Made by a program: the position numbers and the translations under genes. DNA of 37,575 bases from Cohnella phaseoli (GTDB lineage Bacteria > Bacillota > Bacilli > Paenibacillales > Paenibacillaceae). Positions 1-7,182 of this stretch are shown here, one piece after another. The notes under the pieces were generated by a model that made no database searches, was not told where the DNA came from, and saw only the letters and a list, made by a program, of their open reading frames with translations. Numbering within the stretch: the first letter of the stretch is position 1; each line of letters opens with the position of its first letter. The stretch is taken from the NCBI RefSeq assembly GCF_003386235.1, contig NZ_QRDZ01000055.1:1-37575 (forward strand), read 5' to 3'.

Positions 1-312
1 CCGAACCTGCAGCAATTTATCCAAAATGTGAAAGGAGATGCATCGTACATGGCGCTGGAAAAGGTTTTGGACGATATTGAGCGTGAGGGTGAGCTGAGGG
101 GGAGGCTTGAGGGTAGGCTTGAAGGAAAGATTGAAGGAAAGATTGAAGGAAAGATTGAAGGCGAGATGGAGGGTGAGCTGAAGGGAAAGGAACAAGTTGC
201 GAGGCGCATGATTGCGGAGCGGTTGGATTCCGATTTGATCTCCCGAGTAACCGGCTTCTCTCTGGATAAGATCGATCAATTACGTGCAGAGGGAAACGGT
301 GGAACAAAATAA
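1..312 (+). CDS. Rpn-family nuclease/transposase-like protein, C-terminal part
   Basis: The reading frame is open from base 1, so the gene begins outside the window and only about 103 C-terminal residues are present. They hold a short conserved stretch (LQQFIQNVKGDASYMALEKV), then a charged low-complexity tail of repeated four-residue units (RLEG/KIEG, five copies), then a helical end (RVTGFSLDKIDQL). This tail is typical of proteins annotated as Rpn family recombination-promoting nuclease/putative transposase (PD-(D/E)XK fold), in which the number of tail repeats varies. The catalytic domain is not visible here. An internal GTG at 28 is probably just a valine codon. A hairpin terminator follows the stop. 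The assignment rests on the tail alone. Confidence 0.65.
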   Translation, partial: PNLQQFIQNVKGDASYMALEKVLDDIEREGELRGRLEGRLEGKIEGKIEGKIEGEMEGELKGKEQVARRMIAERLDSDLISRVTGFSLDKIDQLRAEGNGGTK

Positions 313-318
313 ATGGAT

Positions 319-356
319 AACGCCCTTGACTCGGCAACCGATCAAGGGCGTTTGTT
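319..356 (+). terminator. Intrinsic terminator after the Rpn-like gene
   Basis: Perfect 11-bp inverted repeat AACGCCCTTGA (319-329) and TCAAGGGCGTT (342-352) with a 12-base loop, followed by TGTT. It lies seven bases after the stop codon. The T-tract is short, so termination may be incomplete. Confidence 0.7.
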
Positions 357-361
357 CTAAT

Positions 362-634
362 GTGAAAGGAGATGCATCGTACATGGCGCTGGAAAAAGTT
401 TTGGACGATATTGAGCGTGAGGGTGAGCTTAGGGGGAGGCTTGAGGGAAAGATTGAAGGAAAGCTTGAGGGAAAGATTGAAGGCGAGATGGAGGGTGAGC
501 TGAAGGGCAAAGAACAAGTTGCAATGCGGATGATTGAGGAGCAGTTGGACGCTGATCTGATTTCCCGAGTAACCGGCTTCTCTCTGGATAAAATCGATCA
601 ATTGCGTGCGCGCGGAAACGTTGAAACAGAATAA
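362..634 (+). pseudogene. Duplicated tail fragment of the Rpn-like gene
   Basis: This is the second copy of the gene's 3' end, in a different frame from copy 1 because the 334-bp offset is not a multiple of three. It encodes the same MALEKVLDDIER stretch, four RLEG/KIEG-type units and the same helical end, with several substitutions. No ribosome binding site or convincing start codon precedes it and the nuclease domain is missing, so it is best read as a remnant of tandem duplication. The frame is intact to its stop, so low-level translation as a short coiled peptide cannot be excluded. Confidence 0.7.
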
Positions 635-639
635 ACGAT

Positions 640-680
640 AACGCCCTTGATCTCGACATTCAATCAAGGGCGTTATTTTA
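640..680. terminator. Bidirectional terminator between Rpn fragment and IclR gene
   Basis: Arms AACGCCCTTGA (640-650) and TCAAGGGCGTT (664-674) flank a 13-base loop. An ATTTTA run follows on the plus strand, and the hairpin abuts the stop codon of the convergent minus-strand regulator gene, so it can serve both directions. Confidence 0.75.
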
Positions 681-1484
681 TGCTTCGGTTGGATAGCCAA
701 GCTTGACCGATACGGCCATCGCAGCTTCGCGAACATCTTCAATGATGGAGGGAAGCTGGTCTTCCTTGAATCGATGCATAGCGCCAGACAAGCTGATCGC
801 GCCGGCCGGTTTGCCATATAGGTTAAAGACCGGCGCAGCTACGCAGCGAGCGCCTTCTACGATTTCCTCGTCATCAATCGCATAGCCTTGTTCGCGTATT
901 CGTTCCAGCTCTGCCTGTAACGCCTCCGGCGTGCTGATCGTACGAGGAGTGATAGCGGGGAGGCCGCAGCTCATCGCAAGCCCGCGAACTTCCTCCCATT
1001 GCATATGAGCGGTTATGGCTTTGCCCATAGCCGTAGCGTGAAAGGGGGAGCGGGAACCGATGGAATCCGTCATGCGCAGCGCGTGTATGCTGTCGATAAT
1101 TTCCACATACAGCACTGTTTCTCCGAGCAGAACGCCTAGATTTACCGTGTCGCCGTAACGCTCGGACAGCTTTTTCATTTCTAGCCATGCTGCCGATCGC
1201 AGCGTATTGCGCTCAAGCAAATTGCGAGTCAGCATCAACTGCTTGTATCCGAGACAGTACTTTCCATCCTCGTCGCTGCGACTGATGAACCCGCGACTCT
1301 CCAATGTCAGGACGATGCGGTAGGTGGACGACTTCGGTTGATCGAGCAGCTCGGTCAGCTCAATTAAGCTAAGCGATCCGTTTTTGGCCAGCAGCTCAAT
1401 TAAATCAAGCGCCTTGTCAATGGATTGGATCTTATATCGTGCGTTGCTCTCTACCGGTTCATTTCCCACTACCGATTCCTCCAT
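678..1484 (-). CDS. IclR-family transcriptional regulator
   Basis: A 268-residue protein with the usual IclR layout. An N-terminal winged helix-turn-helix spans about residues 18-80 (SIDKALDLIELLAKNGSLSL, PKSSTYRIVLTLESRGFISR). A C-terminal effector-binding domain spans about 95-265 and contains the family stretch FHATAMGKA and the end motif VFNLYGKPAGAISLSG. IclR proteins bind small organic acids and usually repress the catabolic genes beside them. It is the third gene of a minus-strand operon, 14 bp after the aminotransferase, and a palindromic operator cluster covers the start of that operon, so it is probably an autoregulated local repressor. The ligand is unknown; a keto acid or sugar-acid intermediate would fit the neighbours. 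Confidence 0.92.
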   Translation of the reverse strand: MEESVVGNEPVESNARYKIQSIDKALDLIELLAKNGSLSLIELTELLDQPKSSTYRIVLTLESRGFISRSDEDGKYCLGYKQLMLTRNLLERNTLRSAAWLEMKKLSERYGDTVNLGVLLGETVLYVEIIDSIHALRMTDSIGSRSPFHATAMGKAITAHMQWEEVRGLAMSCGLPAITPRTISTPEALQAELERIREQGYAIDDEEIVEGARCVAAPVFNLYGKPAGAISLSGAMHRFKEDQLPSIIEDVREAAMAVSVKLGYPTEA

Positions 1485-1498
1485 CTATACAGGTGATC

Positions 1499-2812
1499 CT
1501 ATAATTTTGCCAAAACCCGATCCATCGCTTCTATAGTAGCTGTAACTTCGTTTTCTCCGTGAACGGCCGAGACGTACCATAAACCGCTCGGGCGGACGAG
1601 AACGCCTTCTTCCAGCATCAGCTCGGCGAAACGGCTGTACTTGGCGGCATCGCGCTTGTTAAACGTCGCGAAGTCTTCCACCTTCGTCTCGGCGGTAAAC
1701 ATCATATGGAAGACAGGGCCTGCTTGATTGACTAGGCCGGGAATCTGATGTTTCTTCAGCAAGGCACGAATGCCTTGTACAAGCTGGTCGGCGGTATGCT
1801 CCATTTGAATATAGGCGCAGCCGTTGTCTTTGCCAAGCTCGCGAAGCGTAGCCAGAGCTGCCGAGGTTGCGGCGAAATTGCCGTTTAACGTGCCAAGGTG
1901 GCTGACGGTTCCGTTCTCGATGAGAGCCATCAGCTCGCGTTTGCCGGCAACGGCGCTGATCGCAAATCCGCCGCCCATCGCTTTGCCGACAGTGACAAGA
2001 TCCGGCTTCAAGCCCATCTTGCCGTGTGCGCCTCCAAGGCCCAGCCGGAATCCGGTGATGACTTCATCCATGATCATAACAATGCCATATTGCTCCGTCA
2101 ACTCTCGTATACGCTCCAGATATCCGGGTTTAGGAGAGATACAGCCGTTATTGCACATGATCGGCTCGGTAATGACGGCCGCGATCTGGTCTTTCTCCCG
2201 AAGCAGCGTCGCTTCCAGTGCCTCCAAGTCGTTCCAAGGGAGCATTATAATATCCTGCAAGCTGTTTTCGCTTTGACCGTTCGTTCCTGGGGGCGCAATG
2301 TTGTCGGAAGCCGAACCGACAGCGGCTTGCTTCATATCCGCGCTTGGGAACGACGTGAAGATGGCATCGGACCAGCCATGGAAGTGCCCGTGGAAGCGGA
2401 TGACTTTGGATTTGCCTGTATAGGCTCTGGATAAGCGCAGGGCCAGCATGACCGCTTCCGTACCGGACCCGCTGAGCGCCACGCGATCGGCGCAGGGGAG
2501 AATTTCGGTCAGCAGCTTCGCCAGTTCGATCTCGCCGCTATGCTGAAGCCCGTAAGTAACGCCGCGCTTCAGCGCGTGGCTCATTCCCTCCGCCAGAGAA
2601 GGGTGCGCGTGACCGAGGATGAGGGGGCCGTAGGCGAGCAAATAATCGATGTATTCATTGCCGTCAACATCCCGAATACGCGGACCGTAGCCCGACTCTA
2701 CGAATAAAGGTGTCGGTTTCATAGCGGCGCGGAGCGATGAGGCCACTCCACCCGCTAAATATTGTTTGGAATCGGCCAAGAGCTGCTTGGATTTTTCTAT
2801 GGATAAGGTCAT
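1499..2812 (-). CDS. Class III PLP aminotransferase, glutamate-1-semialdehyde-aminomutase-like
   Basis: A 437-residue fold-type I PLP enzyme. Visible features are the N-terminal substrate-loop region (GPRIRDVDGNEYIDYLLAYG), the cofactor segment SGSGTEAVMLALRLSRAYTG, FHGHFHGW, the Asp motif MIMDEVITGFR, and the Schiff-base lysine K277 in TVGKAMGGG. Members of this family are often annotated HemL (5-aminolevulinate formation), but the placement between an FAH hydrolase and an IclR regulator, away from other haem genes, argues for an amino acid or amino sugar-acid transaminase or aminomutase. The start is supported by CAGGAGG eight bases upstream. It lies 16 bp after the FAH gene. The substrate is not known. 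Confidence 0.88.
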   Translation of the reverse strand: MTLSIEKSKQLLADSKQYLAGGVASSLRAAMKPTPLFVESGYGPRIRDVDGNEYIDYLLAYGPLILGHAHPSLAEGMSHALKRGVTYGLQHSGEIELAKLLTEILPCADRVALSGSGTEAVMLALRLSRAYTGKSKVIRFHGHFHGWSDAIFTSFPSADMKQAAVGSASDNIAPPGTNGQSENSLQDIIMLPWNDLEALEATLLREKDQIAAVITEPIMCNNGCISPKPGYLERIRELTEQYGIVMIMDEVITGFRLGLGGAHGKMGLKPDLVTVGKAMGGGFAISAVAGKRELMALIENGTVSHLGTLNGNFAATSAALATLRELGKDNGCAYIQMEHTADQLVQGIRALLKKHQIPGLVNQAGPVFHMMFTAETKVEDFATFNKRDAAKYSRFAELMLEEGVLVRPSGLWYVSAVHGENEVTATIEAMDRVLAKL

Positions 2813-2828
2813 GATAAATGCCTCCTGA

Positions 2829-3740
2829 TTAGTTGATTTCGGATACCATCCGATTGGTTAAAGCGCCTAATTTTTCGATTTCAATCGTGACGACATCGCC
2901 TTCCTTCAGCCATACCTGTCTGTCCTCCGGATAACCGAGAATGACGCCTTCCGGTGTGCCGGTCAGGATGATATCGCCTGGAACAAGGGTCATATGCTGG
3001 GAAATATAGCTGACAATCTCGTCGCAGCGGAAAATCATATCGGAGGTATGGGAATTTTGCCGGACTTCCCCATTAACGAAGCAGCGGATAGCCAAATCGT
3101 TGGGATCGCCAACTTCTTCCGCAGTAACCAGATAGGGCCCGAGAGGGCTAAAGCCGTCGCATGATTTGCCCAGCAACCACTGCTGCGTGCGCATTTGCAG
3201 ATCGCGGGCGGACAAGTCGTTGACGCAGCAATAACCGAACACGTAATCCAAAGCCTGCTCTCTGTCCACATATTTAGCTTCTTTGCCGACGACAATGACG
3301 AGTTCGGCTTCGTAGTCGACTTTAGAGGTCACTTTCGAAGGCAAGGCAACATCTTCCCGATGGCCGGCCAACGTGTTGTTGAATTTGTTGAACAGGATGG
3401 GGTACTGAGGAAGAGGCATATTCGTTTCCTCGGCATGCCGCTTGTAATTGAGCCCGACGCAGATGATTTTATTAGGAGCCGTTACGCAAGGTCCGAGAAT
3501 CAAGTCCTCTTCGCGAAGCAGGAAAGCAGCCCGATCCGCGTAGGCAAGAGAGTGCTCGACTAGCGCCTTCAACTGCGCAACGGCCTTTTCACCACCCTCA
3601 ATCACCTCCATGACCGTAGTTGGAAGAGCGGATGGCTGTGCGGAGACCGTTTCGTTTGCTTTTGACACGTGCAGAACGCCTTGAGGGGTCACTATGCCCA
3701 AATTGGATTTGCCGTTTTGCTCGAAGGTTAACAGTTTCAT
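2829..3740 (-). CDS. Fumarylacetoacetate hydrolase (FAH) family protein
   Basis: The chosen start gives 303 residues (MKLLTFEQNGKSNLGIV), preceded by GAGAGGCGG. A longer frame reaches 3779 but would run through the operator and lacks a binding site. The C-terminal FAH domain begins near residue 85 (IICVGLNYKRHAEETN) and has the metal-binding acidic residues in DYEAELVIVVG and VNDLSARD plus the terminal TGTPEGV motif. FAH-family enzymes are Mg-dependent hydrolases, isomerases or decarboxylases of 2-oxo or beta-diketo acids. It is the first gene of a minus-strand operon with the aminotransferase and IclR genes. The family is clear; the reaction is not. Confidence 0.9.
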   Translation of the reverse strand: MKLLTFEQNGKSNLGIVTPQGVLHVSKANETVSAQPSALPTTVMEVIEGGEKAVAQLKALVEHSLAYADRAAFLLREEDLILGPCVTAPNKIICVGLNYKRHAEETNMPLPQYPILFNKFNNTLAGHREDVALPSKVTSKVDYEAELVIVVGKEAKYVDREQALDYVFGYCCVNDLSARDLQMRTQQWLLGKSCDGFSPLGPYLVTAEEVGDPNDLAIRCFVNGEVRQNSHTSDMIFRCDEIVSYISQHMTLVPGDIILTGTPEGVILGYPEDRQVWLKEGDVVTIEIEKLGALTNRMVSEIN

Positions 3741-3772
3741 GTACAGCCGCCTCTCGGGGAGAAAATATTTAT

Positions 3773-3799
3773 GTTTCACTTATTGAAACTATGGTTTCA
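3773..3799. promoter_or_regulatory. Three-half-site operator, probable IclR target
   Basis: GTTTCA-CTTAT-TGAAAC-TATG-GTTTCA gives two overlapping perfect inverted repeats sharing the central TGAAAC. It lies just downstream of the -10 box of the minus-strand promoter, over the expected transcription start, the usual position of a repressor site. IclR proteins bind short palindromes of this kind, and the only regulator gene in this operon is an IclR. The pairing of regulator and site is inferred. Confidence 0.6.
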
Positions 3800-3802
3800 T
3801 TC

Positions 3803-3831
3803 AATGTATCATAGGCAAGAGAAGTTGTAAA
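3803..3831 (-). promoter_or_regulatory. Sigma-A promoter of the FAH-aminotransferase-iclR operon
   Basis: On the minus strand, -35 TTTACA (3831-3826) and -10 TACATT (3808-3803) are separated by exactly 17 bp. The operator at 3773-3799 begins a few bases downstream. Confidence 0.65.
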
Positions 3832-3926
3832 TTGTCTTCTACAAAGTGGAGAGATTGTGTTGCATTAAAGGAGAAAGAAATGCAAGCGCAGAAGGTGTTA
3901 GGGGACAGAGCGGAGGAGAGAGCGAG

Positions 3927-4688
3927 ATGAAATTGCGGAACAAAGTGGCTTTGGTAACGGGCGGGGCGACCGGTATCGGCAAAGCGGTCTGTCTGGCCTA
4001 TGCTGCGGAAGGCGCCAAGGTGGTCGTCAACTACTGGAATACGCCGGAGGAGGCGGAGCAGGTCAGGGCAACCATCGTCGCAGCCGGAGGAGAAGCGATC
4101 GTTCAGCAGGCCGACGTATCTAATGCGGCTGAGGTTGAACGGATGATTCAGGAGATTGGCGAAGTCTGGGGCGGCGTCGATATTGTCGTTAACAATGCCG
4201 GCATCTATCCCAACAAAACCTGGTACGAAATTACCGAGGAAGAATGGGATCGGGTCATGAACGTGAACCTGAAATCCTGCTTTCTGATTTCGAAGGCGGT
4301 TTTTCCTCATATGAAGGAGCGGAAGTACGGTAAGATCATCAATGTCAGCTCAGTAACTTTCTTGAGAGGGCAGAAGGGGTTCGTCCACTATGTCGCCTCC
4401 AAGGGCGGTATCGTCGGGTTTACGCGTGCGATGGCGAGAGAGGTCGGCGAAAACGGTATTACGGTTAACGCTATATCGCCCGGTGCGGTAATGACGGAGC
4501 AGGAGTTGCTCACCTACACCGAGGAGCATCTGAAGGAATCGGCCGATTATTTAGCGAAGGAGCAATGCTTTTCTCGCCGCCAGCTTCCGGCGGACATGAT
4601 CGGAGGGTTCGTATTTCTCGCTTCGCCCGACAGCGATTTTATTACCGGCCAGTTGCTGAATATCGACGGCGGTTGGGCGATGCACTGA
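3927..4688 (+). CDS. SDR-family NAD(P)-dependent oxidoreductase (FabG-like)
   Basis: The start at 3927 gives 253 residues with GGAGGAGAG just upstream; a longer frame to 3846 lacks a binding site and adds a non-conserved extension. Classical short-chain dehydrogenase features are the Rossmann glycine motif TGGATGIGK at residues 11-19, the acidic/adenine stretch QADVSNAAEV, NNAGIYPN, and the catalytic YxxxK in HYVASKGG. The end IDGGW is also typical. Such enzymes interconvert alcohols and ketones on sugars, fatty acyl groups or hydroxy acids. It is divergent from the FAH operon and shares its control region, so it probably acts in the same pathway. Confidence 0.9.
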   Translation: MKLRNKVALVTGGATGIGKAVCLAYAAEGAKVVVNYWNTPEEAEQVRATIVAAGGEAIVQQADVSNAAEVERMIQEIGEVWGGVDIVVNNAGIYPNKTWYEITEEEWDRVMNVNLKSCFLISKAVFPHMKERKYGKIINVSSVTFLRGQKGFVHYVASKGGIVGFTRAMAREVGENGITVNAISPGAVMTEQELLTYTEEHLKESADYLAKEQCFSRRQLPADMIGGFVFLASPDSDFITGQLLNIDGGWAMH

Positions 4689-4802
4689 GTATTTCAAACC
4701 GGTTTCTTCCCAAGCATTCCGTCATGGCTGAACTTTGCTGGGCCTAGCGGGACGTGCTAATATAGATCGACAAATAAGCCGTGGCGAATGAGGTGGATTT
4801 CT

Positions 4803-5606
4803 ATGGATGAAAAGCGTATCCAATCGGAAGCAATCACGAAAGCGAGTCTGCTTCAAGATCTGAAGAATCTGAATATTGATCCGTCCGGAACGCTTCTGGT
4901 GCATTCCTCCATGAAAAGCATCGGTCAAGTGGAGGGCGGACCGGATGCGGTGCTGGATGCCATATCCGAATACATGCGCGACGGCTTGCTCGTCCTGCCG
5001 ACACATACCTGGGCTTATATGAAGGAAAACGTCGACTTTCATGTAGCGGAGACACCGTCATGCGTGGGTGTGTTGACGGAGCTTTTTCGTAAGCGGCCGG
5101 GTGTCGTGCGATCCTTGCATCCTACGCATTCCGTAGCGGCATTAGGGCGCGATGCGGCTGAATTCGTATCCGGCGACGAACGGTACGATACGCCTTGCGC
5201 ACGCGGCTCAGCCTGGGGGAAGCTGCTGGATCTCCGGGCGGAGATTTTGTTGATCGGCGTAGATTTGACTAAAAACACATTCATACACGGCATTGAGGAG
5301 TGGCTGAACATTCCCGGCAGACTATCCGAACAGCCGACGCAGCTCTATGCGATAAAGCCCGATGGAACGAGGATTTCCGCTCCGGTTCGGGCACATACGG
5401 CACCGGTATGGGATCACTATTCGAAGGTAGACGATATTTTGACGGACAAGGGAGCGATGCGCAAAGGGCGCTTCGGCCAAGCGGATGCGCGCGTGTGCGA
5501 TACGGCGCGGATGACGGAGCTGCTCAGCGCCATGCTGCGTATCGAACCCGATCTTTTTCTGGACGGCACTGCGATCCAACCTCAGAGGTTTCCCGGCATT
5601 TTGTGA
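4803..5606 (+). CDS. AAC(3)-family N-acetyltransferase
   Basis: A 267-residue protein starting at 4803, with GAGGTGG 6 bases upstream. It matches the aminoglycoside 3-N-acetyltransferase family along its length: LLVHSSMKSIGQVEGGPDAV near residue 30, LPTHTWAY, LHPTHSVAALG, RGSAWGKLLDL and the conserved histidine segment TFIHGIEEW. Family members transfer acetyl from acetyl-CoA to an amine. Many Bacillales carry chromosomal homologues (YokD type) with no proven resistance role. Its place after an SDR gene in a metabolic cluster makes acetylation of an amino-sugar-like intermediate as plausible as a role in antibiotic resistance. Confidence 0.85.
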   Translation: MDEKRIQSEAITKASLLQDLKNLNIDPSGTLLVHSSMKSIGQVEGGPDAVLDAISEYMRDGLLVLPTHTWAYMKENVDFHVAETPSCVGVLTELFRKRPGVVRSLHPTHSVAALGRDAAEFVSGDERYDTPCARGSAWGKLLDLRAEILLIGVDLTKNTFIHGIEEWLNIPGRLSEQPTQLYAIKPDGTRISAPVRAHTAPVWDHYSKVDDILTDKGAMRKGRFGQADARVCDTARMTELLSAMLRIEPDLFLDGTAIQPQRFPGIL

Positions 5607-5631
5607 TTTTGAATAAATAATAAAAAAGCGC

Positions 5632-5661
5632 TTGACCCTGACGGATTTCCCGTGATATTAT
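5632..5661 (+). promoter_or_regulatory. Promoter of tRNA-Leu
   Basis: -35 TTGACC (5632-5637) and -10 TATTAT (5656-5661) with 18 bp between them, about 35 bp before the mature tRNA. Confidence 0.6.
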
Positions 5662-5695
5662 ATTAAACGTTGACGCCAATCAACATGCAACAAAT

Positions 5696-5783
<88 letters not shown>

Positions 5784-5798
5784 TCTAATTAATGACAG

Positions 5799-5840
5799 GC
5801 TTCTGATCTGCTATTTCTTGCAGAGCAGAAGCTTTTTTAT
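5799..5840 (+). terminator. Intrinsic terminator of tRNA-Leu
   Basis: Stem GCTTCTG (5799-5805) with CAGAAGC (5826-5832), extended by TCTGC/GCAGA across a single mismatch, followed by a T-rich run. Confidence 0.8.
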
Positions 5841-5870
5841 TTTCTTTTTGCTCATTGCTGTCTAGAAGTG

Positions 5871-5908
5871 AAAAAACAGGAATCCCGTTATAGGACCCTG
5901 TTTTTTTA
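5871..5908. terminator. Bidirectional terminator downstream of the Cfr-like gene
   Basis: AAAAAACAGG (5871-5880) pairs with CCTGTTTTTT (5898-5907), which gives a T-run on both strands. It lies just past the stop codon of the minus-strand methyltransferase gene. Confidence 0.75.
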
Positions 5909-5921
5909 TCATATTTTTACC

Positions 5922-6950
5922 CTAACTTCCATATAGCTGACCGCAAGCTGCATCAATGTCAGTTCCGAATTGAGTTCGCACAGTGACTTTGATTCCCTTT
6001 GAATTTAAGATACTGACAAACTTTTGAACCCGATCATTGTCCGATTGATGATAGCTTTCAGGCGTCACGACGGTTGAATTGTACGGGATCAAATTGACGT
6101 GATATAAATGCTCCCAAGGACCTCTCTGCTTCAACAAAGCGGCAATGGCTTCCGCATGCTCATTTGAATCGTTTTCTCCCCGAAGCAATATATACGCAAT
6201 ATACACTTTTCTACCCGTATCGCGAATATGCTGATCCAGCTTGTTCAACACATCCTGAAGCGGAAAGCGATTGTTAATGGGCATTAGCTCGCTCCGCTGT
6301 TCGTCGAATGGAGAGTGCAGCGAAAAGGTCAGGTTAACCTGCGGAAATTCCTTGGTCAGACGGTCGATCCCCGGCAAAATTCCGATGGTGGAAACTGTAA
6401 TTCTCCGATACCCCAAGCCGAAGGTTCGTGGATCTGTTAGAATCGTAAGCGCGTTGAAGATATTAGGATTGGCTAGCGCCTCTCCCATACCCATAAACGA
6501 AACGCTATCCAAGGCTTGACCCTTCAAATGGAAGTATAACAATTGATCGGTAATTTCATCGGCGGTTAGATTTCGTTTCAGTCCGATTGTTCCTGTAGCA
6601 CAGAAGCGACAACCATATCCGCATCCGCACTGGCTGGAGATGCAATATGATTTCCAACCCCGCTCATAGCGGAGTTGAACTGCTTCTATGCGTTCCCCGT
6701 CTTCAATGGAAAAAAGCACTTTATTCACTTGGCGGGATGTCTTCTGCGCCACAGGAGTCAAGCTCAGGACGCGTTCGCCAAGGTTCTTAATTAATTCGCT
6801 TCTAATAGCTTTGGGGAGTATAGTCATTTTGTCATATTCGCCAATTTTTTGCTTGAAGATTGCTTCCGCAATTTGTTGGAACCGATAAGCGGGCTGTTTT
6901 AATTCAGTCAATATTTGTTGAATCATTTCGTATCTCGAAGTTGATTTCAT
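5922..6950 (-). CDS. Cfr-like 23S rRNA (adenine-2503-C8) methyltransferase
   Basis: A 342-residue radical-SAM enzyme. The CxxxCxxC cluster ligands are C110, C114 and C117 (CGCGYGCRFC). The two cysteines used in methyl transfer correspond to C103 (CISSQC) and C336 (DAACGQLYG). Length and wording follow Cfr rather than RlmN: MGMGEALAN in place of the RlmN MGMGEPL, the RYERGWKSYCISSQ stretch, and an end soon after GQLYG. Cfr adds a methyl at C8 of A2503 in the peptidyl-transferase centre and gives PhLOPSA-type resistance; Cfr-like chromosomal genes (clbA, clbB, clbC) are known in Bacillales. Whether this protein makes C8-methyl or only the C2-methyl of RlmN must be tested. Its long leader looks like a drug-responsive attenuator. 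The gene is more AT-rich than its neighbours. Confidence 0.85.
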   Translation of the reverse strand: MKSTSRYEMIQQILTELKQPAYRFQQIAEAIFKQKIGEYDKMTILPKAIRSELIKNLGERVLSLTPVAQKTSRQVNKVLFSIEDGERIEAVQLRYERGWKSYCISSQCGCGYGCRFCATGTIGLKRNLTADEITDQLLYFHLKGQALDSVSFMGMGEALANPNIFNALTILTDPRTFGLGYRRITVSTIGILPGIDRLTKEFPQVNLTFSLHSPFDEQRSELMPINNRFPLQDVLNKLDQHIRDTGRKVYIAYILLRGENDSNEHAEAIAALLKQRGPWEHLYHVNLIPYNSTVVTPESYHQSDNDRVQKFVSILNSKGIKVTVRTQFGTDIDAACGQLYGS

Positions 6951-6952
6951 TT

Positions 6953-6977
6953 TTTTCTCCTCTTGAGCCGGAGAAAA
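6953..6977 (-). promoter_or_regulatory. Hairpin covering the ribosome binding site of the Cfr-like gene
   Basis: On the transcript, TTTTCTCC (6977-6970) is perfectly complementary to GGAGAAAA (6960-6953), with a 9-base loop. The second arm contains the only Shine-Dalgarno sequence (GAGGAG) before the methyltransferase start at 6950. Translation would be low when the hairpin forms, as in translational attenuators of erm-type genes. Confidence 0.6.
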
Positions 6978-7001
6978 CCCGCGATGCTTGCTGCTTAGTC
7001 G

Positions 7002-7112
7002 CTACGTGCATCTATCGATAGATGGATAATGCTCCGGCATCCGTTTATTTGGATCGTGAACCGCACCAACGGATAATGAACGGTTCACATGAACATTTAC
7101 AATTTCTAACAT
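7002..7112 (-). CDS. 36-residue leader peptide upstream of the Cfr-like gene
   Basis: A short frame starting at ATG 7112 with AGGAGG eight bases upstream, the strongest ribosome binding site in this leader, and ending TAG at 7002-7004, 51 bases before the methyltransferase start. The peptide begins MLEIVNVHVNRS and ends PSIDRCT. A longer in-frame extension to 7184 runs through the terminator stem and has no binding site. Within the frame lie an 8-bp inverted repeat (7056-7063/7081-7088) and a perfect 16-bp palindrome (7009-7024). I do not recognise the peptide. Its position between the terminator and the occluded ribosome binding site suggests a regulatory peptide whose translation controls access to the main gene. 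Confidence 0.6.
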   Translation of the reverse strand: MLEIVNVHVNRSLSVGAVHDPNKRMPEHYPSIDRCT

Positions 7113-7139
7113 CTGTTTCAGCCTCCTAATAGAAAATAA

Positions 7140-7182
7140 GGAAAAATAAAGAGCTACAAGAAAGTTACCTTTCTTGTAGCTC
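7140..7182 (-). terminator. Leader terminator (attenuator) of the Cfr-like gene
   Basis: A perfect 14-bp stem, GAGCTACAAGAAAG (7151-7164) with CTTTCTTGTAGCTC (7169-7182), closes on a 4-base loop. On the minus strand it is followed by TTTATTTTTC. It lies inside the leader, between the promoter at 7347-7375 and the coding region, so it would abort transcription unless disrupted. Confidence 0.8.

Larger units (their letters stand above)
25..674 (+). repeat. Tandem duplication of the Rpn gene 3' end plus terminator
   Basis: Bases 25-352 and 359-674 are two diverged copies of one unit, offset by 334 bp. Each begins AATGTGAAAGGAGATGCATC, runs through the coiled tail and stop codon, and ends in a hairpin with the same arms (AACGCCCTTGA/TCAAGGGCGTT). 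Copy 1 has five four-residue tail units and copy 2 has four, a 12-bp difference. The terminator loops have diverged. Confidence 0.85.

Noticed and set aside
105..180. Short repeats as a CRISPR array or microsatellite of interest
   Set aside because: The GAAGGAAAGATT-type repeats encode the in-frame KIEG units of the protein tail; there are no spacers.
17..817. A 266-codon minus-strand open frame across the start of the window
   Set aside because: It is antisense to the duplicated RLEG/KIEG tails and reads as low-complexity Leu/Ser/Phe/Pro repeats; it crosses two terminators and overlaps the IclR gene end.
1499..2812. Aminotransferase as the haem-synthesis gene hemL
   Set aside because: It lies in an IclR-controlled operon with an FAH hydrolase and without any other tetrapyrrole gene.
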